From: CG1-02-35-72 sp045046885
GTDB taxonomy: Bacteria > Bacteroidota > Bacteroidia > Flavobacteriales > Flavobacteriaceae
Length of the DNA stretch: 45,784 nt
Direction: 5' to 3'
Assembly (NCBI GenBank): GCA_045046885.1
Contig: JASFYX010000005.1
Coordinates: 1-45,784 of the forward strand
Below, in pieces: positions 34,127-42,208 of the stretch. Numbering within the stretch: the stretch's first letter is position 1; every line of letters begins with the position of its first letter. A program made the position numbers and the translations under genes. A model generated the notes under the pieces. The model was not told the origin of the DNA. It did not search any database and saw nothing but the letters and a program-made list of their open reading frames with translations.

Positions 34127-35650
34127 TTATAAATCGTGTCCACAATACGATAAGTTATAACTTTTATTATTGATAGGAAAATCAGAAATTTCAAGATTTC
34201 TTAAAGACAATTCAAGACCTTTCCAATTGTGTAATGAGGGGTCTTTTATTTTATAAAAACACAAGTTACCATCTGCATCCGTAAAAGCAGTATGACTAAT
34301 TTCGCCACGGAATCCTTCTACTGCACCGTGTGCACATATGTTTTTTTGCAATGTAGCTTTATAAATTGGTGGCGTTGATTTAAAATCTTCAATTTTATTA
34401 AGCATCGTTTTTATAAGAGCTATAGATTGCAAAATCTCATTTTTACGCACCAAAGCACGCGACATAATATCACCAGTTTTTTCAATACAAGGGGCATGTT
34501 CTATCGTCTTATATATTTTATTGGGATGCGTATAACGGATATCTCTTTTAAGACCTGTTGTTCTAGCAATCATACCTACAGCACCTATTTTAATAGCTTG
34601 ATTTTGGGTAATAGCACCAATACCATCAAAACGTTTTATGATACTTGGCAAATTTAAAGTGTGTCTTGCCATCAATTTAAAAGTCTTTTTATAGGTGTCT
34701 AATATTTCGATTAATTCATTTTTTAAAATGACATTTAAAGGATATTGTGAGCCACCAACTCTAATTAATCCGCGACCGAACCGACTCCCACACCATTTTT
34801 GAAGAAAATTTATAATAGGCGTTCTCAATGCTCCAAAAGTTGAACTTCCCAATTGATAAGCCACATCTGTACACATACCGCTTAAATCGCTTGTATGCAT
34901 CGCAATACGCTCTAATTCTAAAGCAATATTACGTTCTAATTGAACTTGTTTTAAAGGCACATTCCCCATTAAAGATTCTATAACATTTACAAAGGTAAGC
35001 GTATGTGCAATAGTAGAATCGCCAGTTATACGCTCTGCCAATATATTTTGTGATAATAAATTGGGCTGTTTTAAAAATAAAGCTTCTACGCCTCTGTGTT
35101 GCCAACCCAACTGAATTTCTAAATGCTGCACCATCTCGCCATTACAGGTAAATCTAAAATGACCTGGTTCGATAATACCAGCGTGAATAGGGCCTACACT
35201 TACAATATGCGTTTCGTGACTATCGACTTTATAAAAAGGGTAATCTTTTATTATTTTAGCCGTATTAGCACGATTATGAGGATAACGCAAAGGCTTTAAC
35301 CAAGGATGGTTGCTGAATTTAATATCAAAATTTTCATGCATTTCTCTTTCAAAGACATGCATGGCTGGGAAATTGGCAGTTAAAGATTCTAATGGTTTTT
35401 GATTGGATTTATATTGATGTGCCAAAATTATAAAATCGCCTTTAATATCGTTAGCAATAAGAACATAAATATTAAAAACATTTTCTTTTGGTACCGCAAA
35501 ATAATTGACAATATGATAAGTAAATGGATTTTCTTTAACCTTAAATACCGCTTCTTTAACAACATTATAATCAACAAGCCCGATAGTGTTTAAATCAAAA
35601 CTATCGTTGTTATTAAATCGCTTTCCGTTTATTATATCCGCCTTTTCCAT
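34127..35650 (-). CDS. Hydrogenase-4-like large subunit (HyfG/HycE-like) without NiFe ligands
   Basis: A 507-residue fusion of a NuoC-like N-terminal part (to about 145; FEREMHENFDIKF) and a NuoD/HycE-like part. GHFRF, GWQHRGVEAL and LERIAMHTSDLSGMC place it in the HycE/HyfG branch. The NiFe motif L1, normally RICGxC, reads RITGDS (207-212). At the C-terminus, where hydrogenases have DPCxxC, the sequence is YNLSYCGHDL. None of the four metal-binding cysteines is in place, so it cannot hold a NiFe centre. The histidine of HRGVE is kept, as in quinone-reducing NuoD. Expected location: cytoplasmic side of the membrane complex. It overlaps no neighbour; gaps are 9 bp to the small subunit and 1 bp to the antiporter gene. 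Confidence 0.88.
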   Translation of the reverse strand: MEKADIINGKRFNNNDSFDLNTIGLVDYNVVKEAVFKVKENPFTYHIVNYFAVPKENVFNIYVLIANDIKGDFIILAHQYKSNQKPLESLTANFPAMHVFEREMHENFDIKFSNHPWLKPLRYPHNRANTAKIIKDYPFYKVDSHETHIVSVGPIHAGIIEPGHFRFTCNGEMVQHLEIQLGWQHRGVEALFLKQPNLLSQNILAERITGDSTIAHTLTFVNVIESLMGNVPLKQVQLERNIALELERIAMHTSDLSGMCTDVAYQLGSSTFGALRTPIINFLQKWCGSRFGRGLIRVGGSQYPLNVILKNELIEILDTYKKTFKLMARHTLNLPSIIKRFDGIGAITQNQAIKIGAVGMIARTTGLKRDIRYTHPNKIYKTIEHAPCIEKTGDIMSRALVRKNEILQSIALIKTMLNKIEDFKSTPPIYKATLQKNICAHGAVEGFRGEISHTAFTDADGNLCFYKIKDPSLHNWKGLELSLRNLEISDFPINNKSYNLSYCGHDL

Positions 35651-35651
35651 A

Positions 35652-37061
35652 CTATAAACTCGCTTGAATTAAATCGATTAAAAACTGATTTTGAAATAAG
35701 CCAAAATAAACACTTAATCCTAATAAGAAGAGCTGTAAAATATTTTCTAACCAATAAGTTTTTGGCTTTTCAATAGCTACTTCAGTTTTATTTGGATAAA
35801 ATAATAGTTTGAAAACACGCGTCAACAAGGCATAAAATATGACACTCAATAAAGTTAAAATAAGTAAGATTACAAACCAATGCTGATGTAATAATAAGCT
35901 TTTAAAAATGAGTAATTCACTTATAAATAAACCCGATGGTGGCAAACCCATAATGGCTAAAGAACCAAATAATAAAATAAATCCACCAAGAGGATTTTGA
36001 TAAAAGTAACCTGTAATACCCTCTTTTTTTCCTTCGTTTAATCTGATTACTTGACCAATTTGGAAGAACAATCCCGATTTTACAATTGAGTGGAAAGTTA
36101 AATGCAAAATGGCTGCTAAAATTCCTAGTTTTCCTAAGGTGATGGCAATAAGAATCAATCCAGAGTGTTCCATGCTTGAATAAGCAAATAAGCGTTTATA
36201 ATTTTTGGCTTTTAATAAGTGTGCCGAAGCAAATAGTAATGTTAAGATACCAGCTATAAGCAGCACGTGATTCATCCACAAACCCATTTCTGTATTTTTA
36301 AAAATACTGTAAAACCTGTAAATGGCTAAAAACCCTGCATTCAATAAAACACTTGAAAATAAAGCGCCAATGGGAAAAGGGGATACATCTTTAGCATCAA
36401 TATCTACATTAAACATAGGGCTTACCCCCATTTTTACACTAAATCCTACTAAAATAAAAATGAAAGCCGCTTTGAGCCAAACAGGATTCATAATTTGAGC
36501 ATTTTGAGCTAGTAACTCAAACGACAACTCAGATAATTTAATTTCTTGAGCAGCAACGCTTAAAAGTAATATTCCTGTAAAGGCTAAAGTAATTGATACA
36601 GAGCAGGCAAAAACATACTTCCAAACAGCTTCTAAAACAATTTTTTTTCTATCGTGATATATAAGCGTTGCGCCTGTTAAGGTTGTGGCTTCTATAAAAG
36701 CCCAAAGTAAGCCATAATGACCACTTAAATAGACACCCACAAGGGCTGCGTTAAAGCCAATATAAACGGCATTGTGAATCTTTACACTGCGAATATCTTC
36801 TTTGTGTAATGTTTCATATTTTTGATAATGGACAGCTGCAACTAAACTCAATACCGCCAAAATGATGGTGAATAAAACGCCAATTGAATCTACACTAAAA
36901 TATTCGTTTTGACAGCGTTCTGGATGTACATATAATTCGTAACAAAAATAAATTTGAAAAAATCCAAATAGATAGACAACCGTATGCGTCATCTTTTTAT
37001 TGTTAAGAAATAAAATAATGATGATACAAACCAAAGAAATTATCAAATAACTATATATCAT
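35652..37061 (-). CDS. HyfF-like proton-antiporter-type membrane subunit
   Basis: A 469-residue protein with about 12-14 transmembrane helices, of the Mrp/NuoN/HyfF antiporter type. The helix-5-like Glu (Glu124, AFIEATTLTG), a Lys at 148 and Lys210 (GFSVKMGVSP) fit the charged residues along the proton path. After Lys210 the usual HTWLPDAH block is replaced by MFNVDIDAKDVSPFP, so the two His and the broken-helix motif differ from E. coli HyfF. It is also shorter (469 against about 526 residues). It should be one of two antiporter-like subunits, the other being the HyfB-like protein. The gene lies 1 bp from the large subunit gene and 4 bp from the HyfE-like gene. Confidence 0.85.
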   Translation of the reverse strand: MIYSYLIISLVCIIIILFLNNKKMTHTVVYLFGFFQIYFCYELYVHPERCQNEYFSVDSIGVLFTIILAVLSLVAAVHYQKYETLHKEDIRSVKIHNAVYIGFNAALVGVYLSGHYGLLWAFIEATTLTGATLIYHDRKKIVLEAVWKYVFACSVSITLAFTGILLLSVAAQEIKLSELSFELLAQNAQIMNPVWLKAAFIFILVGFSVKMGVSPMFNVDIDAKDVSPFPIGALFSSVLLNAGFLAIYRFYSIFKNTEMGLWMNHVLLIAGILTLLFASAHLLKAKNYKRLFAYSSMEHSGLILIAITLGKLGILAAILHLTFHSIVKSGLFFQIGQVIRLNEGKKEGITGYFYQNPLGGFILLFGSLAIMGLPPSGLFISELLIFKSLLLHQHWFVILLILTLLSVIFYALLTRVFKLLFYPNKTEVAIEKPKTYWLENILQLFLLGLSVYFGLFQNQFLIDLIQASL

Positions 37062-37065
37062 AAAT

Positions 37066-37707
37066 CTATTCTTTAAGAGTATTTAATTTATCTGATGAAT
37101 CATCGTGAAACTGATATGTTAATTTGTTAAAAAAGACACCCAATACCAATACACTGACAAATAAATCGAGTAATACAGCTGTATTGACCAACATGGGCAT
37201 TTCATTTCCTATAGCTAATGCCATTAAAAAAACCCCATTTTCAATCACAATAAAGCTGATGATATGCACAGTAATATTTTTATTGATAATAATAAAAAGC
37301 AATCCCATTATTATAGCGGTTACTCCTGTTGAGAAATATTTGACATTTAAAAAATCATTTTTTAATGTATATCCTAAAAGTAAAGTGATTAAATAAACCA
37401 GAACTGTAGTTAGAATGAGGTAAAAACCCTTCATTTTACGTCTGAGTTTAAAATTTTTGATATTCGTTACTCTATTTTTTTTAGCAACATTTAGTAAAAA
37501 TCTGGGTACAATTATACCTTTAAAAACCAAAGTTTCTATTGCTACAAAACTCAACTGAATAATATGAAATTCATTTAATCCGCTTAAAGCGATTAAAAAC
37601 AGTAAAACACCTTGAACACCTAATAAATTTATATATGATCTTATATTAACCGATATTGAAAAATATAATATAGAAATAGCGAAGATTAAAATATACAATG
37701 TTATCAT
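37066..37707 (-). CDS. HyfE-like membrane subunit
   Basis: A 213-residue protein with about six to seven hydrophobic helices, matching hydrogenase-4 component E, which resembles NuoK with extra helices. The segment YFSTGVTAIIMGLLFIIINKN and the following SFIVIENGVFLMALAIGNEMP (with a membrane Glu) are the NuoK-like part. The C-terminal LLDLFVSVLVLGVFFNKL is also conserved in the family. Its length is close to E. coli HyfE (216). It is encoded between the HyfC-like and HyfF-like genes with gaps of 2 and 4 bp, as in hyf operons, which supports the assignment. Confidence 0.82.
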   Translation of the reverse strand: MITLYILIFAISILYFSISVNIRSYINLLGVQGVLLFLIALSGLNEFHIIQLSFVAIETLVFKGIIVPRFLLNVAKKNRVTNIKNFKLRRKMKGFYLILTTVLVYLITLLLGYTLKNDFLNVKYFSTGVTAIIMGLLFIIINKNITVHIISFIVIENGVFLMALAIGNEMPMLVNTAVLLDLFVSVLVLGVFFNKLTYQFHDDSSDKLNTLKE

Positions 37708-37709
37708 AG

Positions 37710-38621
37710 CTATAAATTATTTTCTAAGATTAAAAACATCAAAAATATGACAACTGAAATACTTGAAATTGTCAAAATAAACTGTGAATTATAAGTCAGT
37801 TTTAAACGTGCCTTAAAACTTTCGGCTACACCTATAGTTATGGCAAATACAAATGCCATAAATACATAAATAATTATAGCCAAATAAGTAGGTACATTTA
37901 TCATACTCAATATAATATTTGTAATTATAGTAGAGAACAAAGCCATTTTAAGCTTATTTCCTATTTCTATAATAGCCAAATCAAACCCTGAATTATCAAG
38001 AATCATTACTTCGTGAACCATAGTTAATTCTAGATGTGTTTTAGGATCATCGATAGGCAATCTACTTCCCTCCACCATAGCAAATTGCAATAAAATATAA
38101 AAGGCTAAAACAGCAAATAAAATGGATGAAGTAGTATCTAAATTAAAATGCACAAAAATAGATTGAAATGAACTTTGACCTGTCAATAAAACCAAAGTTG
38201 CCATTATCATAAAAAAGGCTGGTTCTACTAACATCCCATAAAGAGCTTCCCTGTTTGCACCCATACCTTCAAAACCACTGCCGATATCAAGTGCAGAAAT
38301 AATTAAGAAAAATTTACCTAAACCCATCAAATAGATGAATAAAAGAAAATCGCCTTTAAAGTGAATTAAAGCATCTGAGACGCTTGAAATTGGTAACATT
38401 AATAAAGCCACTAACAAAACGGCTATGCCAATAATTGGCGCTATTTGGAATATAAAAGTACTGCCTTCGGCAAAAATACTTCCCTTTTTAAGGAGTATAA
38501 AAATATCGAACCAAGGTTGTAAGATAGAAGCCCCTTTTCTACTGCTCAATAATGCCTTGGTTTTTGCAATTATACCAGGCATTAAAACCATACTTACTAA
38601 TATTAAAAGAACACTTTGCAT
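37710..38621 (-). CDS. HyfC-like (NuoH-like) membrane subunit
   Basis: A 303-residue protein with about eight transmembrane helices, the NuoH/HyfC type subunit that links the soluble arm to the membrane arm. The cytoplasmic acidic loop is well kept: MVEGSRLPIDDPKTHLELTM followed by VHEVM, with Glu184, Asp191, Asp192, Glu198 and Glu204. The LSSRKGASILQPWFDIFILLKKGSIF stretch near the N-terminus is also diagnostic (positions about 25-50). In complex I this loop and the neighbouring helices lead from the quinone pocket into the membrane arm. Its stop/start spacing with both neighbours is at most 2 bp. Confidence 0.88.
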   Translation of the reverse strand: MQSVLLILVSMVLMPGIIAKTKALLSSRKGASILQPWFDIFILLKKGSIFAEGSTFIFQIAPIIGIAVLLVALLMLPISSVSDALIHFKGDFLLFIYLMGLGKFFLIISALDIGSGFEGMGANREALYGMLVEPAFFMIMATLVLLTGQSSFQSIFVHFNLDTTSSILFAVLAFYILLQFAMVEGSRLPIDDPKTHLELTMVHEVMILDNSGFDLAIIEIGNKLKMALFSTIITNIILSMINVPTYLAIIIYVFMAFVFAITIGVAESFKARLKLTYNSQFILTISSISVVIFLMFLILENNL

Positions 38622-40625
38622 TTAAATGATATTTAATAAACTTAATACAACAATTAGAATGATAAACACCAAAGGATATAATAAATAATCTTGTATTTTT
38701 CCTGTGTGTAGAAATGCAAATTTCGCATTTAATTTTACCAAAGTATTTGCAAAAGGATTTATTACTTTTACTTCTACTTTGTCATCAGAATGTGTTTCAA
38801 ATGTCTTTGCTGATGGAAATATTTCTTCTTCTTTGTACAAAACATGATTGCAATGGTCTACAAAAAGTGGATTGGCAATACGATTAAAATTGGCGGCAAA
38901 AGAAGTTGCCGTATATTGATTGGTTACAGGATCTGCAACGGTATTAGCACAACCCCAAGCGGAGCCTTTTTTAACTTCTCTTTTTGATAAAACCCATTTC
39001 CTAATAATTCCTAGAACAAATACCAATAAAATTAAACCCAAACTCAAATAACCAATAAGCGAAAGTGAATCTAATATTGAAAATTGCTGTATTTGAACGT
39101 CTGGAAATTTATCTTTTAAGATATAAGCGACTAATCTGAAAAAATATACAGGTACTATACCAATTGCAACAATAAATATCAGTGGTAAAAATTTTGCAAA
39201 AAGCATTGATTTTGGAACTTCCATAGCGTGTGCTGCTTCGGGTGTCCTTGCTGTTCCTAAAAACACAATACCAAAAGCTTTGGTAAAACAAAATAAAGCT
39301 AAACCCCCTATTAAAACGAGACCTAAAATACCTATCAGCATTAAAATACTAAAGGTTAGTCCTGCTGTTTTAATACCATCAAAAAAGCCGTTATACATTA
39401 AAAATTCAGAAATAAATCCGTTAAAAGGTGGAATCCCACTAATGGCAATACTGCCGATTAAAAAAGCATAAGCCGTATAAGGCATTACTTTTAATAAGCC
39501 ACCGAGCTTATTTAGATCGCGCGTATGCGTTTTTAAATAAACAGAACCAGCAGCATAAAATAAAAGTGATTTAAACAATGAATGGTTAAAAATATGCAAC
39601 AATGCCCCAGACCAACCTAAAAAGGCAACAGTAGGCTGATTATAAACTTGTCCTAAAACACCCAAACCAATGCCGATACCGATAATGCCAATATTTTCAA
39701 TACTGTGATAAGCTAGTAATTGTTTTAAATCGTGTTGCACAATAGCAGACATTACGCCAAAAACACCAGTAAAAATGGCTACAAAAAATATTATTAGGCC
39801 CATAGAAAGACTCAATTCAGGCAAGTTGAAAAGTACACGAATGATACCATAAATACCCATTTTAATCATCACGCCAGACATCACACCAGAAACGTGTGAA
39901 GGTGCCGCCGGATGTGCATGGGGTAACCAAGTATGTAACGGAAAGAAACCTGCTTTGATACTGAAACCAATAAAGAAACATAAAAATATTACTAGTAAAC
40001 CACTTATGTTTAATATTTTTAAATTAGGATCTAATAAACTTAAACCATCAAACCCTAAGACACCGCTATAATTATAGACCAGTATAAATCCGATTAGTAA
40101 AGCTAAAAACGCTATATGCATCTGTACCAAATAGCGAATACCCGTTTTTATAACATCAGGTTTTTTACTTTCAAAAATGACTAAGAAAAATGAACTCAAA
40201 GACATCAGTTCCCAAGCTAAAAGAAAGCCTAAACCACTTTTTATCATCACGACTAAAAGCATTGATAAACTCAGTAAAAAGAAATTAAAATAATGTAAAG
40301 AAAAATTTAAATTACTATATGTCTTTTTGTAGGGTTTTAAATATTTATTTGCATAAATATAGCCAGAAAAAGAAGTGAAGTTTACAATAATTATAAAATA
40401 AGCAGAAAGTTTATCAATATGGAGATTTAAACTACCTTCATAAAAGTTATCAATAAAACTAAAATCAAGGGGCTGATTTAATAAAAGAACATCAATTGCA
40501 CTTTTAGAAGAAGCAAACCATAAAGTTCCTAACAGTAAAAAAATAAATTTGTAGGCTGTTTCTTTATGAAGTAGGAAAGTTAAAAAACTTAAAATAAATA
40601 TTATAAGTAAAGTTACACCTAACAT
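38622..40625 (-). CDS. HyfB-like (NuoL-like) proton-antiporter-type membrane subunit
   Basis: A 667-residue protein, first gene of the six-gene cluster. It has about 14-16 transmembrane helices and the complete antiporter signature: Glu139 in LLAWELMSLSSF, Lys224 in FSIKAGFFPLHTWLPHAHPA with His231, His236 and His238, and a second Lys in GVMIKMGIYG. Its length matches E. coli HyfB (672) and HycC. The C-terminal third contains a soluble insert and a final helix, as in HycC. The downstream gene starts directly at its stop codon. It has its own promoter box 23 bp upstream, so the cluster is not simply a continuation of the ferredoxin gene. Confidence 0.9.
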   Translation of the reverse strand: MLGVTLLIIFILSFLTFLLHKETAYKFIFLLLGTLWFASSKSAIDVLLLNQPLDFSFIDNFYEGSLNLHIDKLSAYFIIIVNFTSFSGYIYANKYLKPYKKTYSNLNFSLHYFNFFLLSLSMLLVVMIKSGLGFLLAWELMSLSSFFLVIFESKKPDVIKTGIRYLVQMHIAFLALLIGFILVYNYSGVLGFDGLSLLDPNLKILNISGLLVIFLCFFIGFSIKAGFFPLHTWLPHAHPAAPSHVSGVMSGVMIKMGIYGIIRVLFNLPELSLSMGLIIFFVAIFTGVFGVMSAIVQHDLKQLLAYHSIENIGIIGIGIGLGVLGQVYNQPTVAFLGWSGALLHIFNHSLFKSLLFYAAGSVYLKTHTRDLNKLGGLLKVMPYTAYAFLIGSIAISGIPPFNGFISEFLMYNGFFDGIKTAGLTFSILMLIGILGLVLIGGLALFCFTKAFGIVFLGTARTPEAAHAMEVPKSMLFAKFLPLIFIVAIGIVPVYFFRLVAYILKDKFPDVQIQQFSILDSLSLIGYLSLGLILLVFVLGIIRKWVLSKREVKKGSAWGCANTVADPVTNQYTATSFAANFNRIANPLFVDHCNHVLYKEEEIFPSAKTFETHSDDKVEVKVINPFANTLVKLNAKFAFLHTGKIQDYLLYPLVFIILIVVLSLLNII

Positions 40626-40647
40626 GTCAATAAGAAATTTGAGGGTG

Positions 40648-40655
40648 CAAAGTTA
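40648..40655 (-). promoter_or_regulatory. Promoter of the hydrogenase-4-like cluster, -7 box TAACTTTG
   Basis: A full match to TAnnTTTG in the 67-bp gap between the ferredoxin and HyfB-like genes. The predicted leader is about 18 bases. No -33 TTG was recognised. Confidence 0.55.
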
Positions 40656-40692
40656 TATTTATATTTAATATAACTAGATTTTTTGCTCTAAA

Positions 40693-41043
40693 TTATTCTT
40701 TATGTAAAAATTCTTTTTTACTGAGTAATTCCTTTTCAGTCTCTACACAATCCTCATCAGGGATACAACAATCTACAGGACACACAGCTGCACATTGGGG
40801 TTCATCGTGAAAACCTTTACATTCTGTACATTTATCTGGAACAATAAAGTAATATTCATCTGAAATAGGTTCATTATCAGTTTCTGCATCAACTTCTTTA
40901 CTATTGGGTAACACAACTTTACCTTTTAATGTTGTGCCATCTTTATAGCGCCAATCTTCAGCAGATTCGTAAATGGCATTATTAGGACATTCAGGCTCGC
41001 AAGCGCCACAGTTAATACATTCGTCTGTTATAATTATTGCCAT
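40693..41043 (-). CDS. 2[4Fe-4S] ferredoxin (Alvin type)
   Basis: A 116-residue electron carrier. The first cluster motif is CINCGACEPECP (Cys9, Cys12, Cys15, Cys19). The second is stretched, CTECKGFHDEPQCAAVCP (Cys72, Cys75, Cys84, Cys88), with the inserted loop that defines the low-potential Allochromatium vinosum-type ferredoxins. An acidic insert lies between the clusters (about 25-65), and a charged tail follows. It is cytoplasmic and soluble. It lies just upstream of the hydrogenase-4-like cluster on the same strand and divergent from the acyl-CoA reductase. It could feed electrons to either, but the link with the reductase is the one I recall from other Flavobacteriia. Confidence 0.93.
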   Translation of the reverse strand: MAIIITDECINCGACEPECPNNAIYESAEDWRYKDGTTLKGKVVLPNSKEVDAETDNEPISDEYYFIVPDKCTECKGFHDEPQCAAVCPVDCCIPDEDCVETEKELLSKKEFLHKE

Positions 41044-41054
41044 GTTATTTTTGT

Positions 41055-41062
41055 TAAATTTG
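41055..41062 (+). promoter_or_regulatory. Promoter of the acyl-CoA reductase gene, -7 box TAAATTTG
   Basis: A full match to TAnnTTTG giving a start near 41067 and a leader of about 38 bases. The box lies inside the transcribed leader of the divergent ferredoxin gene. Confidence 0.5.
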
Positions 41063-41068
41063 TGGCTG

Positions 41069-41076
41069 CAAATGTA
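41069..41076 (-). promoter_or_regulatory. Promoter of the ferredoxin gene, -7 box TACATTTG
   Basis: A full match to TAnnTTTG on the minus strand giving a start near 41064 and a leader of about 21 bases. The box lies inside the leader of the divergent acyl-CoA reductase transcript. Confidence 0.55.
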
Positions 41077-41104
41077 AATATAATTTTAATTTATTCCTTT
41101 ACGT

Positions 41105-42166
41105 ATGACCTTAACGGATAGACTTTCTGCTTTTGAAAAATTAGGTTCTTTTTTAGCACAATTTTCGACTGGTAATTTTAAAAAAAATGACTGTCCAGAT
41201 GACGATACTAAATATTTTGACGCTTTTAGCATGCAAGTAAAACGACAAAAAGAATTTAATTCTTGGTTTACTTTAGATCAAATAACTTATGCTTGTAAAA
41301 ATTGGAGCGAATCTCTAACTATTAGCAATTTAAATAAGTGGACTAAAAGTTATACTTTAGATAAAAATATTACTAAAACAGTTGCTGTAATTATGGCTGG
41401 GAACATTCCGCTAGTTGGTTTTCACGATTTTTTGTCGGCGCTTATAGCAGGTCATAAAGTATTGGTAAAACAAAGTCATAATGATAAACATTTGCTCCCT
41501 CTTTTAGCCAAATATTTAGAGTTTTTAAACCCTAAATTTAAAGATTTAATACGCTTTACAGAGGGGAAATTAGACCATTTTGATGCCGTTATTGCTACTG
41601 GCAGTAACAATACGGCGCGTTACTTTGACTATTATTTTGGTAAATATCCACACATCATTCGTAAGAATCGGAATTCGGTAGCTGTTCTAACTGGTAATGA
41701 AACCGAAAAGGAATTATCATCATTAGGCGAAGATATTTTTCGCTTTTTTGGTTTGGGATGTCGCAGTGTTTCAAAATTGTTTATCCCAAAAGACTATGAT
41801 TTTGACAATTTATTTAAAGCTATTTATCCTTATAAAGAACTCATTAGTTACACCAAATACCAAAACAATTACGATTATAATAAAGCGGTGTATTTGATGT
41901 CTGAATTTAAACTACTAGAAAACGGTTTTTTAATGCTCAAAGAAGACCCCAGCTATGCCTCGCCTATTGCTACTCTATTTTATGAGTATTATGACGATTT
42001 AGTAGCCCTAAATAAGACTCTTAGCTTTGATAAAGATAAAATTCAGTGTATTGTCTCTTCTGATGTATCAATAAAAAAAGCTGTTGCATTTGGTAAAACA
42101 CAACAGCCTTATTTATGGGATTACGCCGATGATGTAGATACTTTGGCGTTTTTAGAATCTCTTTAG
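41105..42166 (+). CDS. LuxC-family acyl-CoA reductase
   Basis: A 353-residue protein of the LuxC acyl-CoA reductase family within the aldehyde dehydrogenase fold. The N-terminal MAGNIPLVGFHDFL block (about 98-110) is the family mark. IATGSNNTARYFDYYFG is part of the nucleotide-binding site, and Cys219 in FFGLGCRSVSKLF is the likely catalytic thiol that takes the acyl group. In bioluminescent bacteria LuxC reduces activated fatty acids to aldehyde; here there are no lux genes, so the substrate is unknown. It is shorter than Vibrio LuxC (about 480). It is divergent from the ferredoxin gene, with 61 bp between them. Confidence 0.88.
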   Translation: MTLTDRLSAFEKLGSFLAQFSTGNFKKNDCPDDDTKYFDAFSMQVKRQKEFNSWFTLDQITYACKNWSESLTISNLNKWTKSYTLDKNITKTVAVIMAGNIPLVGFHDFLSALIAGHKVLVKQSHNDKHLLPLLAKYLEFLNPKFKDLIRFTEGKLDHFDAVIATGSNNTARYFDYYFGKYPHIIRKNRNSVAVLTGNETEKELSSLGEDIFRFFGLGCRSVSKLFIPKDYDFDNLFKAIYPYKELISYTKYQNNYDYNKAVYLMSEFKLLENGFLMLKEDPSYASPIATLFYEYYDDLVALNKTLSFDKDKIQCIVSSDVSIKKAVAFGKTQQPYLWDYADDVDTLAFLESL

Positions 42167-42174
42167 GTTTATTA

Positions 42175-42207
42175 ATTGATACGATGACTTAGAGTCATCG
42201 TATCAAT
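42175..42207. terminator. Long hairpin between convergent genes
   Basis: Perfect 15-bp arms ATTGATACGATGACT and AGTCATCGTATCAAT around the loop TAG. It starts 8 bp after the acyl-CoA reductase stop and ends 1 bp before the stop of the convergent caspase gene. There is no clear T-run, so it is a two-way transcription barrier by position more than by sequence. Confidence 0.65.
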
Positions 42208-42208
42208 A

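Noticed and set aside
33350..40625. Calling the cluster a formate hydrogenlyase or hydrogenase-4
   Set aside because: The large subunit has none of the NiFe-binding cysteines, no maturation genes are in the window, and the antiporter subunit HyfD and a separate HyfH are missing.
33350..40625. Calling the cluster respiratory complex I
   Set aside because: Subunit set and sequence type (HyfB, HyfE, HyfF, large subunit with NuoC-NuoD fusion of HycE type) fit hydrogenase-4; NuoE, F, G, A, J are absent.
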